From NCBI RefSeq assembly GCF_023746595.1, contig NZ_CP080572.1:1224530-1288529 (forward strand): a DNA stretch of 64,000 nt, written 5' to 3'. This document shows positions 60,579-64,000 of this stretch, one piece after another. The position numbers and the translations under genes were made by a program. Origin of the DNA: Thermococcus argininiproducens. Its GTDB lineage: Archaea; Methanobacteriota_B; Thermococci; Thermococcales; Thermococcaceae. Under the pieces are notes generated by a model. The model worked only from the letters and a program-made list of their open reading frames with translations, searched no databases and was not told the origin of the DNA. Position 1 is the first letter of the stretch. Each line of letters opens with the position of its first letter.

Positions 60579-61255
60579 CAATAATTATTTAATAATTTTG
60601 CTGAATATTGGGATTCTAGTGTGAGGTTTCATTTTAAGAGACACAAAAATGTAGCTGGACTTTTGTCTGTTTGTTGAAGACAATTAATCTTCCTAATATT
60701 GATTTAAAGGATCAAGAATGGAGTTTCAGTTGCTATTTTTAGATATCTATCTTATTGTTTTATAATAGTAAAATAAAAGGTGCTCTTTCAACTCTCAAAC
60801 TTTGACTTAATTTTTTACTTAAATATATAGTTATAAATCAATTACTATAAATAATTCTCAATTACAAAATAAAATTTTTTCACAATTATTATACTTTATT
60901 GGTTTATTCTTAAGAACAAATGAATATATTATAACTAATAAAATAAACTATAGTAAAAAATACCAAATTTTTATTATTCTTGATAGTAGATAATTTATAC
61001 AAACATGTATTGATCTTCTCTGATAGGGCCGCATCTCCTGGAAAAAATGCATCACATTATTAAATAATACAATAATTATTTAATTACTTTATTATTTAAA
61101 AAGGAGAGAAAGTCAAGGGGTGAGAGAGGATTAAATTGCCATTAACATACATGACTCCTAGTGAAGATGTAGTGACAGTTCTATTGATTCTCGTTTAAAC
61201 ATCTAGGACAGGGAACAGTCGATCAATGTACCAGGAATTACAATAATTATTTAAT
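60579..61255. repeat. AT-rich partition repeats upstream of parA (parS-like candidate)
   Basis: CAATAATTATTTAAT occurs at 60579-60593 (parA promoter), 61070-61084 and 61241-61255, each with similar flanks (TTATTATTT follows copies at 61070 and 61241). The roughly 880-base gap 60556-61436 has no gene and is strongly AT-rich, so it is a candidate centromere/operator region. Nothing like an origin-recognition box was seen. Confidence 0.65.
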
Positions 61256-61436
61256 TATGTTATTATTTTATTCCTTAAGCCAGCGACATAGTAAAATACA
61301 CACTTGGGCCCATGTATGAAAAAAGCCTCAAAGAAACTTCCTATAGATGAGAATACTATCCCACCTTCTGGAAGACTCATGACATATTAGATATGCTTTT
61401 AAAGTTTAAATGCGTTATAATATGAGGTGATAAAAT

Positions 61437-61766
61437 ATGCTGGATATACTTGGGTTCATTTTCTATGCTGGAGCATCCCTTGTGATACTGTTTATAGCAG
61501 CATTCTCTGGAGGTATTTCGCGGCTATTAGCACTTCCAGCAGCACTGGGTTATATATTGCTTGCCTTTTGGTCGATAGAGCAAGCCAGTTCTGATATAAG
61601 GAGACAAGATAAACAGAAGGATGAAAGACTAATGCTTCTCTTGAACGTAGCATCATTCGGCCTGGGGGCAACATCATTTTACCTATATATGCACAGTGTC
61701 GTGACTCCAATTCTCCTGCTCGCACCAGCCTTTGTCATCGGTCTCTGGAGGTCTTGGAAGGGATGA
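61437..61766 (+). CDS. Small multi-pass membrane protein
   Basis: 109 residues with about four membrane helices (5-27, 30-47, 67-85, 87-104) and a charged loop (EQASSDIRRQDKQKDER). Not recognised. ATG behind AGGTGATAAAAT and TTTAAAGTTTAAA promoter-like sequence. It borders the partition repeats. Confidence 0.65.
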   Translation: MLDILGFIFYAGASLVILFIAAFSGGISRLLALPAALGYILLAFWSIEQASSDIRRQDKQKDERLMLLLNVASFGLGATSFYLYMHSVVTPILLLAPAFVIGLWRSWKG

Positions 61767-61820
61767 TTGTTCTCTCTTTCCCACTTTTCTCAATTGTTTT
61801 GATGATCATTTCTGTACATA

Positions 61821-61852
61821 ATTTTAGATATAATGTGCCTTATATCTAAAAT
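61821..61852. repeat. Perfect 13-base inverted repeat
   Basis: ATTTTAGATATAA / TGTGCC / TTATATCTAAAAT: two perfect 13-base arms around a 6-base loop. It could be a protein-binding site or a remnant end of a mobile element. Confidence 0.6.
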
Positions 61853-62900
61853 TCTCCACAAATATATATAACAATGAACAAAATATTATCTAGTAACTAT
61901 CTAAATATACCTATCAATCGAACCTTCTTTGTGGACTTAAATCAATTATAATTCCTTATCGTGACCTTGAGGGATACATTCAGGAAAAGACATGGTCTTG
62001 GGAGACAAAGACTCTCTCCCCTTGCCACATACTCGAAATGATGTGAATAGAATTGTGTTATAATAAAGGAAAAGGTGTTTGAACCTGAGGAGCGTGATGG
62101 GTAATGGTCGGGGTTATTATTAGAGGTTCTGAAAATGTAATAAATCCTCATCATATCAAAGATAGTGATCTTGGGTTAGCCCAGGAGATAATTAGTGCCT
62201 ATAACAAACTCTTAGAAGAGAGCTGTATTGGACCGTGCTACAAGTATAGAGTCGACCAGCTTTAATTAATAGCATAAAATTGAGTTTTAATGATATTTAT
62301 TGGTATTTATCCCTTGTTTTCTTTAAATTTCTCCTCAGCACCCGTTAACATATGTGGAAGTGGGACAAATTTTAGTTACCTGTCCATCCAAAATCTTCCC
62401 TATATTTGCCTTAATTTATATACTTCCTCTGATACATGGAATAATTGGCAGTAAAGTAGAGAGGTACTTTCTAATTATTACCACCTTGGCTTGTAATCAT
62501 AAAAATTGTTTGAGATGCCGGCTTATTCAATACTTATTTGCAAATTCTTGGAGAGACTGCATAAGCAGGGGTTAAGTTCAATCAATTGTTCCGTGAGCTC
62601 AGAACAACTCAATATAGTAAAAAATACATATTTTGTAATTTTCTATAATAGTAATAATTAGAATCAAATAATATTATAGTATAGGATATATCATATAATT
62701 TTAATAGTCATTAATCGTGGACAATATTGTTAAGATATTATATAGGATTTTAATTAAAACTATATAATTTATCGTAATAATTTGAAGTAAAAGTTGAGGG
62801 AGAAAGGAAATAAATGCACACTGAAATACTACTAACCAGAGTAAGTATTTCCCAAGGTTATTTATACTTTGTGGGATATATGTATTCACGGTGAGAGAGT
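61853..62900. other. AT-rich region with few features
   Basis: No confident gene except the small frame at 62104. The sequence is AT-rich and shows no repeat of the partition type. It appears to be a decayed or non-coding accessory stretch between the partition locus and the zinc-finger gene. Confidence 0.4.
62104..62265 (+). CDS. 53-codon open frame, uncertain
   Basis: Starts MVGVIIRGSENVINPHHIKD, then LGLAQEIISAYNKLLEESC. The preceding GAGGAG is a weak ribosome-binding site. Its helix looks protein-like, perhaps the tail of a decayed gene. No family recognised. Confidence 0.3.
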   Translation: MVGVIIRGSENVINPHHIKDSDLGLAQEIISAYNKLLEESCIGPCYKYRVDQL

Positions 62901-63041
62901 ATGAGGGAGACTCAAAATTTTGTATGTCCTTTTTGTGGCTATAGAGCAAAAAGTCTTGAAGAATTGAAAAAACACATCTTAGAGGAACATACGCTGAATA
63001 GAGGGGATATAAGAGGTATTAAGCATGGCCAAAAAGATTAA
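62901..63041 (+). CDS. 46-residue C2H2 zinc-finger protein
   Basis: ATG behind GGTGAGAG. FVCPFCGYRAKSLEELKKHILEEH has the pattern C-x2-C-x12-H-x4-H, a single C2H2 finger, followed by a basic tail (NRGDIRGIKHGQKD). Single-finger small proteins exist in archaea and may bind DNA or RNA. It is too short for most gene finders. Confidence 0.75.
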   Translation: MRETQNFVCPFCGYRAKSLEELKKHILEEHTLNRGDIRGIKHGQKD

Positions 63042-63077
63042 TAAGTCTATTTTTCGTTCTTGATTATGGTGGGATTC

Positions 63078-63536
63078 ATGAGATTCAAGATTGTTGAGAG
63101 AAAAATTGGATGGCATAAGGATTTTGATAGTTCCCACTTCTTGGTGCTTCCATATGAGAGTAAGTGTCTTAGGATTCATGGACACACATATAACGTAGAT
63201 GTAGAGATATGGGGAGATCTTAATAAAAATGGGATGATTTTTGACTTTAACCACCTTAGTAGCTTAATAAAGCTCCTAGATCATAAGATTCTGGTAAGCG
63301 AGGAGTGGATAACTGAAAAAAAAGGTTCTTATATAATAATCGAGAGAAATGGCAAGCGATTAGAGTTGCCGGAAGATGAGGTAGTAGTTCTCAACAAGCC
63401 AAATGTAACTGCTGAACTCATAGCGGAGTGGTTTGCTGAAAGGATATCTGAAAAGGCTGGGGAAAATGTGAAAAAAATCAGGGTAAAGATATGGGAAGAT
63501 CCAAGGAGTTATGCAGAGGTAGTCTTAGAATATTAA
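63078..63536 (+). CDS. 6-pyruvoyl-tetrahydropterin synthase/QueD family protein
   Basis: 152 residues. Zinc histidines are in DSSHFL and IHGHTYN (His-x-His), and IFDFNHL follows; LDHKIL and PNVTAELIAEWF are usual. Acts in archaeosine/queuosine or pterin synthesis. ATG at 63078 behind GGTGGGATTC; an upstream in-frame start (63060) is less good. Confidence 0.88.
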   Translation: MRFKIVERKIGWHKDFDSSHFLVLPYESKCLRIHGHTYNVDVEIWGDLNKNGMIFDFNHLSSLIKLLDHKILVSEEWITEKKGSYIIIERNGKRLELPEDEVVVLNKPNVTAELIAEWFAERISEKAGENVKKIRVKIWEDPRSYAEVVLEY

Positions 63537-63645
63537 CCCTTTAATTTTGTAAAGTAGTGGTTTTCCGTATCTTTTCTAATTTGTAGAATAGATTTAAATA
63601 TTTCTTTCTCCAATTTAATATAGTAAATTACTGAAGGTGAGTATT

Positions 63646-64000
63646 ATGAAGTGGGTAACACGTGAACATGTTCATGTGGATAGAGTTGCTTGCCCGTGGC
63701 TTATAAAACGATTTATAGATCCTGAAGCCGAGTTTATTTTTGTGCCGCGTGATACGGATCCCGCAACTATAACTGAAGGGATACCATTTGATTTTAAGGG
63801 GGTTGAACTAGGTCACCATAATGGAAAATGCTCCTTTGACGCATTTATAGAGAAGTACAATATAACGGACCCTGCAGTGTTAAAGATAGCTGAAATAGTT
63901 AGAGAAGCAGACACTCACGTTGAGAACCCCTCTCCCTTGGCCATAGCTCTTGATATTATTGCTAGAGGCTATAGGATGATCTGTAAGGATGACTATGAGA
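63646..64000 (+). CDS. ChrB-like chromate-resistance family protein, 3' end cut off by window
   Basis: The first 118 codons of a gene that runs past the window. MKWVTREHVHVDRVACPWLIKRFI, then GHHNGKCSFDAFIEKYNI and AEIVREADTH match the ChrB C-terminal-type domain that regulates or supports chromate efflux in bacteria. ATG behind AAGGTGAG. The chrA transporter would have to be outside the window. Confidence 0.85.
   Translation, partial: MKWVTREHVHVDRVACPWLIKRFIDPEAEFIFVPRDTDPATITEGIPFDFKGVELGHHNGKCSFDAFIEKYNITDPAVLKIAEIVREADTHVENPSPLAIALDIIARGYRMICKDDYE

Noticed and set aside
59319-61255. CRISPR array
   Set aside because: Repeat copies are irregularly spaced, in both orientations, AT-only, and no cas gene is near.
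60556-61436. Replication origin
   Set aside because: AT-rich, but no Cdc6/Orc1 gene and no GC-flanked origin-recognition boxes; the repeats fit a partition site better.
62354-62575. 73-codon frame in the accessory region
   Set aside because: No ribosome-binding site, unusual composition with many Cys, and no protein-like periodicity; likely chance.

Overview
The window is a stretch of chromosome from a hyperthermophilic archaeon of the order Thermococcales (Thermococcus/Pyrococcus type). This rests on gene content read from the translations: a three-subunit RPA, Hef, an archaeal SMC with ScpA and ScpB, aIF2-gamma, S6e, Nob1, NreA with a C-terminal PCNA-binding motif, AMP phosphorylase, three archaeal ether-lipid enzymes, DUF257 proteins and an NfeD/stomatin pair. 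Genes are AT-rich and short-spaced, most have GGTGA or GGAGG ribosome-binding sites, and GC-rich islands mark structured RNAs. No rRNA genes and no CRISPR array were seen. I cannot name the species.

Layout. 1-4000: truncated DEAD/DEAH helicase facing a four-gene minus-strand run with an AlkA-like glycosylase. 4095-9043: NfeD protease, stomatin, MinD-like ATPase plus small membrane partner, AMP phosphorylase. 9040-15352: GIY-YIG protein, GGGP synthase, M55 D-aminopeptidase, an H/ACA-type RNA candidate, DUF257, Hef. 15567-24143: a metallocofactor-type cluster with a DUF134 regulator, two radical SAM proteins, two MinD/ferredoxin ATPases, two intact and one decayed NifX-like protein, a small membrane protein and a metallo-beta-lactamase protein. 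24196-37569: enzymes, decayed genes, ScpB, RPA41/14/32, DGGGP synthase, polynucleotide kinase, EngB, SecG, a regulator with split ArsP-like permeases. 37570-38209: a GC-rich, promoter-driven structured RNA resembling a transposase-less IS200/IS605 element. 38210-45222: S6e, aIF2-gamma, PIN protein, SMC-ScpA, intron-containing tRNA-Met. 45320-54190: decayed secreted-protein gene, IMPase/FBPase, G1P dehydrogenase, 5-oxoprolinase genes pxpCBA, Nob1, an archaeal ATPase, AfpA. 54154-59201: large secreted protein, NikR, structured RNA plus tRNA-Thr, NreA, second DUF257. 59319-62900: AT-rich accessory region with a ParA/ribbon-helix-helix partition pair surrounded by five copies of an AT-rich element. 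62901-64000: small C2H2 zinc-finger protein, a PTPS/QueD enzyme and the start of a ChrB-like gene.

How genes work together. G1P dehydrogenase (47435), GGGP synthase (9962) and DGGGP synthase (31426) are three consecutive steps of archaeal lipid synthesis. SMC, ScpA, ScpB and a ParA system put chromosome segregation in one 33-kb span. Hef, the glycosylase, RPA, NreA and the helicase are repair functions. The least explained parts are the partition locus with its repeats, the orphan IS200/IS605-like RNA, the MinD-ferredoxin/NifX/Gly-Arg cluster with its shared operator, and the structured leader at 35660-35789. All calls come from reading the sequence; no database search was run.
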